NCBI GenBank assembly: GCA_003223165.1
Contig: QHXZ01000048.1
Span: 1 to 37,107 of the forward strand
Direction: 5' to 3'
DNA from: Acidobacteriota bacterium
Lineage (GTDB): Bacteria > Acidobacteriota > Polarisedimenticolia > Gp22-AA2
DNA: 37,107 bases
The position numbers and the translations under genes were made by a program. A model generated the notes under the pieces. That model did no database searches. It was not told where the DNA came from and worked only from the letters and a program-made list of their open reading frames with translations. This document shows positions 17,709 to 26,233 of the stretch, one piece after another (the stretch's first letter is position 1; every line of letters begins with the position of its first letter).

Positions 17709-17962
17709 GTCCTCTTGCCTCTCTTCGGCGGCCTCTTCGTCGCCCGATCCAGGAAAGTCCGGAGCTGGCGCTGGACCTCCGGGGGCACCTCGTCGCACCG
17801 CAGGCTGCGCACGAGGGCGCGCGTTTGCTTCAGGTTCTCGAGGAAATCGACGCAGGGAGGGCAGAGGGCCATGTGGGTCTCGAACGCCCCGGCCTCGTCG
17901 CCCGGAAGGTCCCCCTCCAGGTATTCGCTCAGGAGATCGATGATTTCCTTGCAGCTCTTCAT
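17705..17962 (-). CDS. Soluble zinc-finger anti-sigma factor (zf-HC2)
   Basis: FETHMALCPPCVDFL (HxxxCxxC), ATGA overlap with the upstream sigma factor. Confidence 0.88.
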   Translation of the reverse strand: MKSCKEIIDLLSEYLEGDLPGDEAGAFETHMALCPPCVDFLENLKQTRALVRSLRCDEVPPEVQRQLRTFLDRATKRPPKRGKRT

Positions 17963-18615
17963 CGGCCTCTCGCCGCGCCTTTCCCGCTCTCCGAGAACCG
18001 TGCGCGGGGCTTGCGCGTTCCCCACCAGTACTTTTTGATGCGCTCGCGCAGGAAAAGTCTCGCCCGGTGCAGGCGCGATTTGACGGCGGGCACGCTCAGC
18101 TTGAGGACCGCGGCCACCTCCTCGTTGCTCAGACCTTCCTGGTCGCGCAGGATGAACACCGTCCTGTACCCGGGCTCGAGGGCCTGGATCGACTCCCGCA
18201 GGTAGTGCGACAGCTCCTTGTTCAGCAGGATGCCGGCGGCATCGGGGGACCAGTCGGGAAGGGCCATTACCCGGTGGCCGTCGCCGTCGAACTCGGGGAG
18301 GTGCTCGTCGATCGACACCGTCCGGTCGTGACGCTTGCGCCGGCGGATCGTCATCAGGGCGGCGTTGACCGCGATGCGGTAGATCCAGGTCGACAGGCTG
18401 GAGGCCTCCTTGAACGACCCGATCTTCTTGTAGACGCTGAGGAAGGTCTCCTGGAGGGCGTCCTGCGCGTCCGCGTCGTTGCGGGTGAGGCCGCGGACGA
18501 GGCTGTAGACCTTCTTCTCGTAGCGCCGGAGGACTTCCTCGAAGGCCGACTCGCGTCCGGCCTTGAGCTGCGATACGAGGGCCGTGTCGTCGGCAGCCTG
18601 CAGCGTGTCCGCCAT
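17959..18615 (-). CDS. ECF-type RNA polymerase sigma factor
   Basis: DAQDALQETFLSVYKKIGSFKEASSLSTWIYRIAVNAALMTIRRRKR; YRTVFILRDQEGLSNEEVAAVLKLSVPAVKSRLHRAR. Confidence 0.95.
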   Translation of the reverse strand: MADTLQAADDTALVSQLKAGRESAFEEVLRRYEKKVYSLVRGLTRNDADAQDALQETFLSVYKKIGSFKEASSLSTWIYRIAVNAALMTIRRRKRHDRTVSIDEHLPEFDGDGHRVMALPDWSPDAAGILLNKELSHYLRESIQALEPGYRTVFILRDQEGLSNEEVAAVLKLSVPAVKSRLHRARLFLRERIKKYWWGTRKPRARFSESGKGAARGR

Positions 18616-18677
18616 TCCGCTCCCCGCAGAGGACAAGGTTGCCGAGGATAGCACACAGGGATGCGCGCCGATTTCTC

Positions 18678-18707
18678 TTGACCGGCGCGCGCCTGTCCTC
18701 TTATAGA
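18678..18707 (+). promoter_or_regulatory. Promoter of antiporter, very short or no leader
   Basis: TTGACC - 18 nt - TATAGA - 10 nt - ATG(18718). Confidence 0.65.
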
Positions 18708-18717
18708 TGGCGGGGTC

Positions 18718-20034
18718 ATGCACCACATCCTGCAGCTCCTTCTGTTCCTGGCCCTCGTCACCGTGGCTGCGAAGGGGGCCGGCTGGCTCAGCACGCGATG
18801 CGGACAGCCGGCCGTCTTCGGCGAGATCTTCGCGGGGCTGCTTCTCGGCCCGAGCCTCCTGGGTCTTCTGCAGTGGCCGATCTTCGCGCCGCACCCGGAG
18901 GGGTTCGTCGCCTACCCGGACCTCTCCGGCGTGGTGCAGGACCTCGCCGAGATCGGCGTCATCCTCCTGATGTTCGTCGCCGGGATGGAGACCGACCTGC
19001 AGGAGATGCGCCGGGTGGGGAGGGTGGCCTTCTGGGCGGCCCTGGGCGGGGTCCTCCTGCCCCTCGCGGGCGGCGCCGCGGTCGCCCACCGGTTCGGCTA
19101 CGGCTGGAGCGAAGGCTTCTTCATGGGCGCCGTCCTGACCGCGACCAGCGTCAGCATCTCGGCCCAGACCCTGATGGAGCTGAGACGCCTGCGCTCGCGG
19201 GAGGGCAGCACGATCCTCGGCGCCGCCGTCATCGACGACGTCATGGGGATCATGGTGCTGTCGCTGGTGGTGGCCTTCGCCGCCGGCCCGACCGCGGAAG
19301 GCGGCGCGCCGGGCGCCGCGGAGACGGCCCAGGCCGCTCTCCCCGGCGGCATTTCGATCCTCTGGACCGTCGCGCGGATGCTCCTGTTCTTCGTGATCGC
19401 GTGGGGGCTCGGGCGGCGCCTCCTCCAGCCGATCACGGAGCGCCTCGGCCGCCTGAGGCTGAGCGAGCCGCTCATCGCCGTCGTGGTCGTGGTGGCGTTC
19501 CTGTACGCCTGGGCCGCGGAGTTTCTCGGGGGGGTCGCAGCCATCACCGGTTCGTACATGGCCGGTGTCCTGTTCGCCCAGACCCCGTTCAAGCAACGGA
19601 TCGAGCGCGGCATCCACCCTCTGACCTATGCCTTCTTCGTGCCGGTGTTCCTGATCAACATCGGCCTCCGGGCCGACATCAGGCAGCTCGGCGGCCGGAT
19701 CCCTCTCACGCTCTCGATCCTCCTGGTGGCGATCCTCGCCAAGGTCGCGGGCTGCGGACTCTTCGCCTGGCTGGCGGGCTTCACGCCCAAGGAGTCGTAC
19801 CGCGTCGGCGTCGGGATGATCTCGCGCGGGGAGGTGGGTCTCATCGTCGCCGGCTACGGGCTGGTCCACGGGATCATCGCCAACGACGTCTACTCGGCGA
19901 TGATCCTGATGGTGCTGGTGACCACGATGATCACGCCCGTGTGGCTGCGGGCCGTCTTCCCGCGCGGGGCCGACGAGGAAGGCCCCGGTCATGCCTTCGA
20001 GTCGGTCGCCCACCTCGAGCGCGACGAAATCTAG
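18718..20034 (+). CDS. CPA2-family cation/proton antiporter (KefB/NapA-like)
   Basis: GQPAVFGEIFAGLLLGPSLLG, TATSVSISAQTL, AAVIDDVMGIMVLSLV, MISRGEVGLIVAGYG. Confidence 0.92.
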   Translation: MHHILQLLLFLALVTVAAKGAGWLSTRCGQPAVFGEIFAGLLLGPSLLGLLQWPIFAPHPEGFVAYPDLSGVVQDLAEIGVILLMFVAGMETDLQEMRRVGRVAFWAALGGVLLPLAGGAAVAHRFGYGWSEGFFMGAVLTATSVSISAQTLMELRRLRSREGSTILGAAVIDDVMGIMVLSLVVAFAAGPTAEGGAPGAAETAQAALPGGISILWTVARMLLFFVIAWGLGRRLLQPITERLGRLRLSEPLIAVVVVVAFLYAWAAEFLGGVAAITGSYMAGVLFAQTPFKQRIERGIHPLTYAFFVPVFLINIGLRADIRQLGGRIPLTLSILLVAILAKVAGCGLFAWLAGFTPKESYRVGVGMISRGEVGLIVAGYGLVHGIIANDVYSAMILMVLVTTMITPVWLRAVFPRGADEEGPGHAFESVAHLERDEI

Positions 20035-20781
20035 GAGCCCCCCGCCAGGCGGGCGATCGCCTCCTCCTGCGCGCGCAGCGTCGGCTGCATCGAGACCACC
20101 CGCCCCTCGGTGTCGAGCAGCACCGAGTACGGGAGGCCGCTCTCGCGCAGGCCGTACAGGCGGCCGATGGGTCCCTTCCGCCCTCCGTCGTGGACCTGCC
20201 GTCCCGGGAGCCTCAGATTGTACACGTAGGCCTCGTAGGCCTTGCGATCGTCGTCGAGGCTCACGCCCACGATCTCCAGGCGGCCCGCGTACTGCTCGGC
20301 CAGGCGCCGCAGCACCACCGTCTCCGGGCGGCAGGGGGCGCACCAGGTGTCCACTCAGGTCGCGCGCCGTGAAATCCGGGGCCATGAGGCCCGTCCGCGC
20401 CTCGCCGGGGGCGGCGGGGGCCGGAGCGCCCGCGGGCGCGGACGACTTCGGCAAGGCCACGCGCAGGGTCCCGGCCCCCCGGCCGAGGATCAGGCGGGTC
20501 TCGTGGGCGCTCGAGCGCCCAAACAGGTCGAGCGCCCTCTCCGGGGAAAGGGGGCCGAGGTCGACGAGGCTCTGGTCGTCGATGACGAGAATCCGATCGC
20601 CCGCCAGCACGCCGGCGGTGGCGGCGGGGGACCCGGGCTCCACCGCCTCGACGACCAGGCGGCCGTCGTGAACCGCGAGCGTCATGCCGCCCGCACCGGC
20701 CGCCAGCGCACCGCAAGGGAGGAGCATCGCGAGCAAGGCGAGGAGCGCCGCCCGCGGCGCATCGTGATCCGCATGCCGCAT
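20031..20781 (-). CDS. PDZ domain plus TlpA-like thioredoxin fusion; frame disrupted at ~20353
   Basis: Signal peptide and PDZ (VEPGSPAATAGVLAGDRILVIDDQSLVDL), MAPDFTARDLSG, then in another frame DTWCAPCRPETVVLRRLAEQYAGRLEIVGVSLDDD. Confidence 0.82.
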
Positions 20782-20787
20782 GGTGAA

Positions 20788-20803
20788 CGCATGGTAACAT
20801 GCG
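20788..20803. promoter_or_regulatory. Operator-like palindrome between divergent genes
   Basis: CGCATG-gtaa-CATGCG. Confidence 0.4.
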
Positions 20804-20844
20804 CGACCCGTGGCGGGCATTCGAGGAAAGGGCGGTCGACCACG

Positions 20845-22809
20845 ATGATCGGTCAGCGCGACAGCGGCGTGGCCCCGCATCGGCGGCCGATCCTGCCTGT
20901 GGCGCTCGGCGCGTTCGCCGCCCTGGCGCTGGGCGCCTGCTCGAAACCGGAGACCCAGGAAGTGTGGCCGGTGATCCGCGAGCGCTACTTCATCGGATTC
21001 CTCAAGCGCAACCCCGTGACCTGCACCTACCTGGGCGGCGATGGATACAGCCCGGAGCTGGCCCTGGTCAACGGCACGCTTCCCGACGTCTCGCCGGGGG
21101 GGCGCGACGACGCGGCGGGCTTCTACGGCTCGGTCCTCGCGGACCTGGATCGTCTCGATACCGCCTCCCTGGCCGGGGAAGACCGTGTCGACGTCGAGGT
21201 GGTCCGGGCCCAGATCCGCTTCATGCTGCGCCTCCACGAGTCGCGCTACCACGCCCGGAGCGTCGACACCTATGCCGTGGCCCCCTTTCGCGGCGTGGAC
21301 TGGCAGATCCAGCAGATGACCGACCTCGGCGGCGGCCGCTACGGCACCGCCGAGGAGTGGGACGCGGTGGTGCGGCGCGTCGCCGCCGTCCCCGCCTTCC
21401 TGGACGCCGCACGGCGGAACCTTGGCTGGGGAGTCTCGAACAACATCTTTCCCGACCGGCGGATGGTGCAGTTCGACGGAATCGACGCGGCGCGCGACAA
21501 CGCGGCCTACTTCCGCACGACGCTGCCCGCCCTCGCCGGGCGCGGCCTCGAGGGACGCAAGGAGGGCGAGAGGATCGCCGTGGCGATCAAGGAGTCGGGG
21601 GAGAAGGCGGCCCTCGCCTTCGAGGCATTCGGCGCCTTCCTGGGTGAAAACTACCGCGACACCCCGAACGCGCCGATGTTCGCCTGCGGCCACGACGAGT
21701 ACGACTGGCGTCTGCGCAACAACCTGAGGCTCGACGCGAAGTGGACGGCCGCAACGCTGTACGAGTACGGCCGGCAGCAGGTGGAAGAGACGCAGGGCCT
21801 CCTGATAGACGCGGCACGCAAGGTGGCGGAGCGCCGCGGCCTGAGGCTCGGATGGGCGACGCGCGCGGCCTCGCTGCGGTCCGCGCGCCAGGTGATGGAC
21901 GATCTGTCGCGGGACGGCCCGAAGAGCGACGAGGAGATGTTCCGTCTCTACCGCTCCCGCGCGCAGGACCTGGTCGAGTACGCGCGGCGGCACGCGATGT
22001 TCGCCCTGCCGGCGGAGTACCGCCTCGAGATCGTGCCGACGCCGCCCGTCCTGGAGAGCACCATCGACGCCGCCTACTATCCCGCCCCGCCCTTCAAGAC
22101 CAGCGGCATCGGCCGCTTCTACCTCACCCCATCGCACGGCGACGTCGGCGTGCTCAAGGAGAACAACCGGCACGCGGTGGCCGATCTATGCGCCCATGAG
22201 GGGTTCCCGGGACACGATTGGCACTACCAGTTCATGCGCTCGAAGGCGCGCGCGATCGGCAACGTGCGCTGGCTCACGCCGGGCGAGGTCGAAGGTTCGT
22301 CCTCGATGTGGGCCGACAGCATGGCGACCGAAGGGTGGGCGCTCTATGCCGAGCAGCTGATGGGCGAGCCGCAGGAGGGCGCTCCCGAGGGTTTCTACAC
22401 CCCCGAGGAGCGCGTCTACCAGCTCAAGGGACAACTGCTCAGGGCGGCGCGGGTGCGGATCGACACGGGCCTGCACACCGGACGGATGACGTTCGATGAG
22501 GCGGTGGCCTACTTCACGGCCAACGTCGAGCTCCTCCCCGACGCCTGCGCGGCGCCCAAGCCGGACCCGGTCCGTGCCGCGGCCTGCAGCGGCGCGCGGC
22601 GCGCCATCTACCGCTACTCCAAGTGGCCGACCCAGGCCATCACCTACCACCTCGGCAAGGCCGAGATCCTCGACCTGCGAGAGCGCGTCCGCCGGATCCA
22701 GGGCGGGGCCTTCTCTCTGCGCGCGTTCCACGAGCGCTTCCTGGCGTCCGGAACGATCCCCACCGGCTACGTGCGCGACACCATCCTGGAGGAGGCGCGG
22801 CGGCGCTAG
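20845..22809 (+). CDS. DUF885-family lipoprotein (putative metallohydrolase)
   Basis: Lipobox-like ALGAC; AHEGFPGHDWHYQ; ATEGWALYAEQLM; KWPTQAITYHLGKAEI. Confidence 0.9.
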   Translation: MIGQRDSGVAPHRRPILPVALGAFAALALGACSKPETQEVWPVIRERYFIGFLKRNPVTCTYLGGDGYSPELALVNGTLPDVSPGGRDDAAGFYGSVLADLDRLDTASLAGEDRVDVEVVRAQIRFMLRLHESRYHARSVDTYAVAPFRGVDWQIQQMTDLGGGRYGTAEEWDAVVRRVAAVPAFLDAARRNLGWGVSNNIFPDRRMVQFDGIDAARDNAAYFRTTLPALAGRGLEGRKEGERIAVAIKESGEKAALAFEAFGAFLGENYRDTPNAPMFACGHDEYDWRLRNNLRLDAKWTAATLYEYGRQQVEETQGLLIDAARKVAERRGLRLGWATRAASLRSARQVMDDLSRDGPKSDEEMFRLYRSRAQDLVEYARRHAMFALPAEYRLEIVPTPPVLESTIDAAYYPAPPFKTSGIGRFYLTPSHGDVGVLKENNRHAVADLCAHEGFPGHDWHYQFMRSKARAIGNVRWLTPGEVEGSSSMWADSMATEGWALYAEQLMGEPQEGAPEGFYTPEERVYQLKGQLLRAARVRIDTGLHTGRMTFDEAVAYFTANVELLPDACAAPKPDPVRAAACSGARRAIYRYSKWPTQAITYHLGKAEILDLRERVRRIQGGAFSLRAFHERFLASGTIPTGYVRDTILEEARRR

Positions 22810-22838
22810 GAGCCTGTCCGGGGGTCGCGTGGGCGGGC

Positions 22839-22869
22839 CGCCCGCAGGCGGGCGCGCCGCGGCGCGCCC
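22839..22869. repeat. Two overlapping GC-rich inverted repeats between convergent genes
   Basis: CGCCCGC/GCGGGCG (22839-22854) and GGGCGCGCC-GC-GGCGCGCCC (22850-22869). Confidence 0.7.
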
Positions 22870-23604
22870 TCACACGCCGGCTTCGGGGGGGCGGCGCGGG
22901 GGCGGGGGCGGCGGGACCGGTTCGGGCCGGCGGCGCGATCCCGGCGACGTCGCGTCGCGCTCCGAGGCCGCGGCCGCGGGGGGAGCGAGTTCGGCCGATC
23001 CCGGCGGCGCCGCGCCGGCCCGCTCGAGGCCGATCTTGATGGATCGCAGACTCGGGTCGAACAGGCGGGCCTGCAGCCGCGCCCGGGACAGCAGGCGCAG
23101 CGCGCGCAGGCGCGTGCCGCGCAGCCGTGTCCGCAGGCGCCAGGAGATTTTGGTCGTCTGCGGGTCGACGGCTTCGAGCGTCAGCGATCCGAGGTGGCTC
23201 TTCAGCCCCCGATGGGTCCCGAGCGAGTCGCGCATCAGCCGCACAGCCAGCTCCCGGCCGGGGCGCGAGAGCACGACCTCCAGCTCGGCCCAGTAGGGCA
23301 CGCCGCCCCAGCGGCCGGCCGCGCGCCAGATCGAACCGGCCGCCTCTCCGTCGCCGCGCTGCAGCGCCCAGGTCTCGAGACCGCCACCGGAGTGCGCCCG
23401 GCCGTGGGCGGCGTAGAGGGTCGGCAGGGAGCGCACGACGCGCCAGGCCTCGCCGGCCGGGACGCGCACCAGGACCGAGCGGTGCAGGTCGAGACGGCCG
23501 CCGGCGATGACGAGAAGCAGGGCCCCCCCTGCCGCGATGAGGGCGAGGGCGCTCAGGACGATGAACAGCAACGGACCGTGGGCCGCGGCGGCCGGTGCGA
23601 TCAT
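22870..23604 (-). CDS. Membrane-anchored SRPBCC-like protein
   Basis: N-terminal TM helix then VRVPAGEAWRVVRSLPTLYAAHGRA...WELRTR-like START-fold pattern; Pro-rich C-terminus. Confidence 0.6.
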   Translation of the reverse strand: MIAPAAAAHGPLLFIVLSALALIAAGGALLLVIAGGRLDLHRSVLVRVPAGEAWRVVRSLPTLYAAHGRAHSGGGLETWALQRGDGEAAGSIWRAAGRWGGVPYWAELEVVLSRPGRELAVRLMRDSLGTHRGLKSHLGSLTLEAVDPQTTKISWRLRTRLRGTRLRALRLLSRARLQARLFDPSLRSIKIGLERAGAAPPGSAELAPPAAAASERDATSPGSRRRPEPVPPPPPPRRPPEAGV

Positions 23605-23782
23605 GCGTCCCTCCAAACCGGTGACCCGCCCATCCGGGCACGATGCGGCACGGATGGCGGCTGGGTCGTGGGGACTGGAACCGGTCACGAGCGGCGAGAG
23701 CGGAGCTAGCCTATCACACTCCACGCGGGCCGGGCGGCGCTATACTGTCGGTGCCGGCGGATTCCATAGAGAGGATCGAGTC

Positions 23783-24919
23783 ATGCCCGCCTCTCCCGCC
23801 CCGCTCGCCAGGGTCCTCTCGGACCTGACACGAGAAGGGGAACTGCACGAAAAGCTGCCGGACCGCGCGGTCCGCTGCCATGCCTGCGGCCACCGCTGCT
23901 TCATCCCCGAGGGCCGGCCGGGTATTTGCAGGGTCCGCTTCAACGAGGGCGGCATCCTCAAGGTCCCCTGGGGATACGTCGGGGCCCTGCAGTGCGACCC
24001 CGTGGAGAAGAAGCCGTTCTTCCACGCCCTGCCCGGGTCGCTGGCGCTGTCGTTCGGCATGCTCGGCTGCGACTTCCACTGCGGTTACTGCCAGAACTGG
24101 ATCACCTCCCAGGCGATCCGGGACCCCGCGGCGGTGGCCATGCCCGAAGAGGTGGCTCCCGAGGGGCTCGTGGCCCTCGCGCGCCGGCAACGCGCTTCGA
24201 TCGTCGCTTCCACCTACAACGAGCCGCTGATCACCTCCGAGTGGGCGGTGGCCGTCTTCCGGGTGGCGCAGGAGAGCGGATTCCTGTGCGCCTACATCAG
24301 CAACGGGAACGGCACCGAGCAGGTGCTGGACTTCATCCGGCCGTACGTCACGCTCTACAAGGTCGACCTGAAGTCGTTCCGTGACCGGAACTACCGGGCC
24401 CTCGGCGGCACGTTGAGAAACGTGCTGGACACGATCGGGATGCTCAGGAAGAAAGGCTTCTGGATGGAGATCGTGACGCTCACCATCCCCGGGTTCAACG
24501 ACTCCGACGAGGAGCTGACCGACATGGCGCGTTTCCTGGCCGGTGTTTCCCCGGACGTCCCCTGGCACGTGACCGCATTCCACAAGGATTACAAGATGAC
24601 CGATCCCGATCCGACTCCGGCGCGTACGCTTCTGCGTGCCGCGGAGATCGGGCGTCGTGAGGGGCTGCGCTACGTCTACGCGGGCAACCTTCCCGGCGAG
24701 GTCGGAGACTGGGAGAACACCCGCTGTCCGTCCTGTGGTGACCTGCTGATCGAGCGGCGGGGCTATCAGATCTTGCAAGATCGCCTGACGCCGCGCGGCG
24801 CCTGCCCCGGATGCGGCGCGGCCATCCCGGGGGTCTGGCCCGGCGGGGTGTTCAACCCCCCGCGCGACGCAGGACCTCCCGAAGGTTCTCGACGAAGCGA
24901 TCCGGCTCGTCAGGGCTGA
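23783..24919 (+). CDS. amrS: AmmeMemoRadiSam-type radical SAM protein (AmrS)
   Basis: CHACGHRCFIPEGRPGICRVRFNEGG; LGCDFHCGYCQNW (CxxxCxxC); TYNEPLI; FHKDYKM. Confidence 0.9.
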   Translation: MPASPAPLARVLSDLTREGELHEKLPDRAVRCHACGHRCFIPEGRPGICRVRFNEGGILKVPWGYVGALQCDPVEKKPFFHALPGSLALSFGMLGCDFHCGYCQNWITSQAIRDPAAVAMPEEVAPEGLVALARRQRASIVASTYNEPLITSEWAVAVFRVAQESGFLCAYISNGNGTEQVLDFIRPYVTLYKVDLKSFRDRNYRALGGTLRNVLDTIGMLRKKGFWMEIVTLTIPGFNDSDEELTDMARFLAGVSPDVPWHVTAFHKDYKMTDPDPTPARTLLRAAEIGRREGLRYVYAGNLPGEVGDWENTRCPSCGDLLIERRGYQILQDRLTPRGACPGCGAAIPGVWPGGVFNPPRDAGPPEGSRRSDPARQG

Positions 24920-25184
24920 TCACGAAGTTTCGCAGGAGACCGCTCTTGCGCCGCAGGGTCACGCTGTTCCAGAACCTGGGTCCGGACCAGCTCTCGTGCA
25001 GCAGCGCGCCCCGCCGATGGACCTCCTCGATGTCAACGAGCCTGATGCGCCTGGCGACGCATCCCAGGATGAGCACTTCCACGGCGGTCTCGGTGACCCT
25101 GTAGTCGAGGGTGCCGACCGTCGCCAGGAACGCGAAGAGCACCGCGGCGACCAGGAGCGCCTTCAGGACGACGAGGCCGCTCAC
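24852..25184 (-). CDS. Small membrane protein with PH-like region (GTG start)
   Basis: N-terminal TM helices; translationally overlaps the upstream protease gene by 4 nt. Confidence 0.6.
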   Translation of the reverse strand: MSGLVVLKALLVAAVLFAFLATVGTLDYRVTETAVEVLILGCVARRIRLVDIEEVHRRGALLHESWSGPRFWNSVTLRRKSGLLRNFVISPDEPDRFVENLREVLRRAGG

Positions 25185-26215
25185 GTCCCGCAGCGGGTCA
25201 CGCGCAGGCGGCGCGCCGGGAAGTCCAGGACCACCACGCAGCGCGACAGGACGTCGCTGCCCAGAATCCCCGAGACATCATGGGAGGTCGAGGCGAAGAG
25301 CGCGCGCCTGAGCTCCTCGAAGTCGTACGGCACCACCGGCACGTCGCGCACCTCGACGCCGCCGAAGGCGAGCGACGGGAGGATCCGGATCGGCACCGAG
25401 ATCGCCGTGCCGCTGCTGTCGACGATCTGCGTGGCCGCCCCGGTGGGGGAGGGCCGGGTCAGCGCCTCGTCCGACTGGGCGATGAAGGTGGCCCCGGCCG
25501 CGGTGTCGATCAGCATGGGGCGCGCCTCGCGACCGTCGAGCAGGACGTCGACCACGATCCGGTTCCCTTCGAGCCTCAGCGGCACCCCTGGGGGCTGCGG
25601 GGCGGCCTGCCCTTGCGGAGGCGCCGCCGGAGGAGCGAAGGTGATCTGCCGGGTCGGGTAGGACAGCGTGACGTGGAGCCCGCGCAGCAGGTCGACGCCG
25701 ACGAAGCCGTCGACCCGCGCCCCCGTCATCTTGGCCAGGAGCGCCGCGTCGGGGGCCGTCCAGATGCTGAAGTCGCGGGCCGACAGGCCCCCGAGCAGGA
25801 AGGATTCGACCCGGGCGCGGTACAGGTTGAAGCGCTCGCTGCCGACCATTCCCGTGGCGCGGGTCGGCGTGCGGTCGGTCAGCGGCAGCCCCAGCTCCCG
25901 GGCCTTCTTGTCGTCGAGCGTGAACCCGGAGGGATCGCCCGTGTCGAGCAGGAGCCGGACCTGGGCCCGCCCGTTGATCCGCCCGGTGAGGACGATCAGG
26001 CCCGAGGGTGAATCGAACGGGATCGTGCTGGCGCGCCCGAGGTGGAGCTGGATCGGGACGCCGGGCTCATCGCGCTCGGCCGTCGCGACGCCGGGGCCGG
26101 GCGCGGCCGGGCTGCTGACGGGCGGATCGGTCGCCGCCCGCCCGGCGCCGAGGCCGAGAAGGACGATCGCGGCGGCGAAGAGGGCGCGCGCCGGGCGGAG
26201 ACGCGGGGTTCGCAT
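25181..26215 (-). CDS. Secreted two-domain retropepsin-like aspartyl protease
   Basis: LLLDTGDPSG and PMLIDTAAGATF motifs; signal peptide. Confidence 0.82.
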   Translation of the reverse strand: MRTPRLRPARALFAAAIVLLGLGAGRAATDPPVSSPAAPGPGVATAERDEPGVPIQLHLGRASTIPFDSPSGLIVLTGRINGRAQVRLLLDTGDPSGFTLDDKKARELGLPLTDRTPTRATGMVGSERFNLYRARVESFLLGGLSARDFSIWTAPDAALLAKMTGARVDGFVGVDLLRGLHVTLSYPTRQITFAPPAAPPQGQAAPQPPGVPLRLEGNRIVVDVLLDGREARPMLIDTAAGATFIAQSDEALTRPSPTGAATQIVDSSGTAISVPIRILPSLAFGGVEVRDVPVVPYDFEELRRALFASTSHDVSGILGSDVLSRCVVVLDFPARRLRVTRCGT

Positions 26216-26233
26216 GGCGACCGGGACGAGCCT

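Noticed and set aside
17959-22173. 1404-aa minus-strand ORF
   Set aside because: Composite of the ECF sigma gene frame, antisense of the antiporter and part of the TlpA gene; only the end regions carry recognisable protein motifs. Long shadow ORFs are expected at this GC content.
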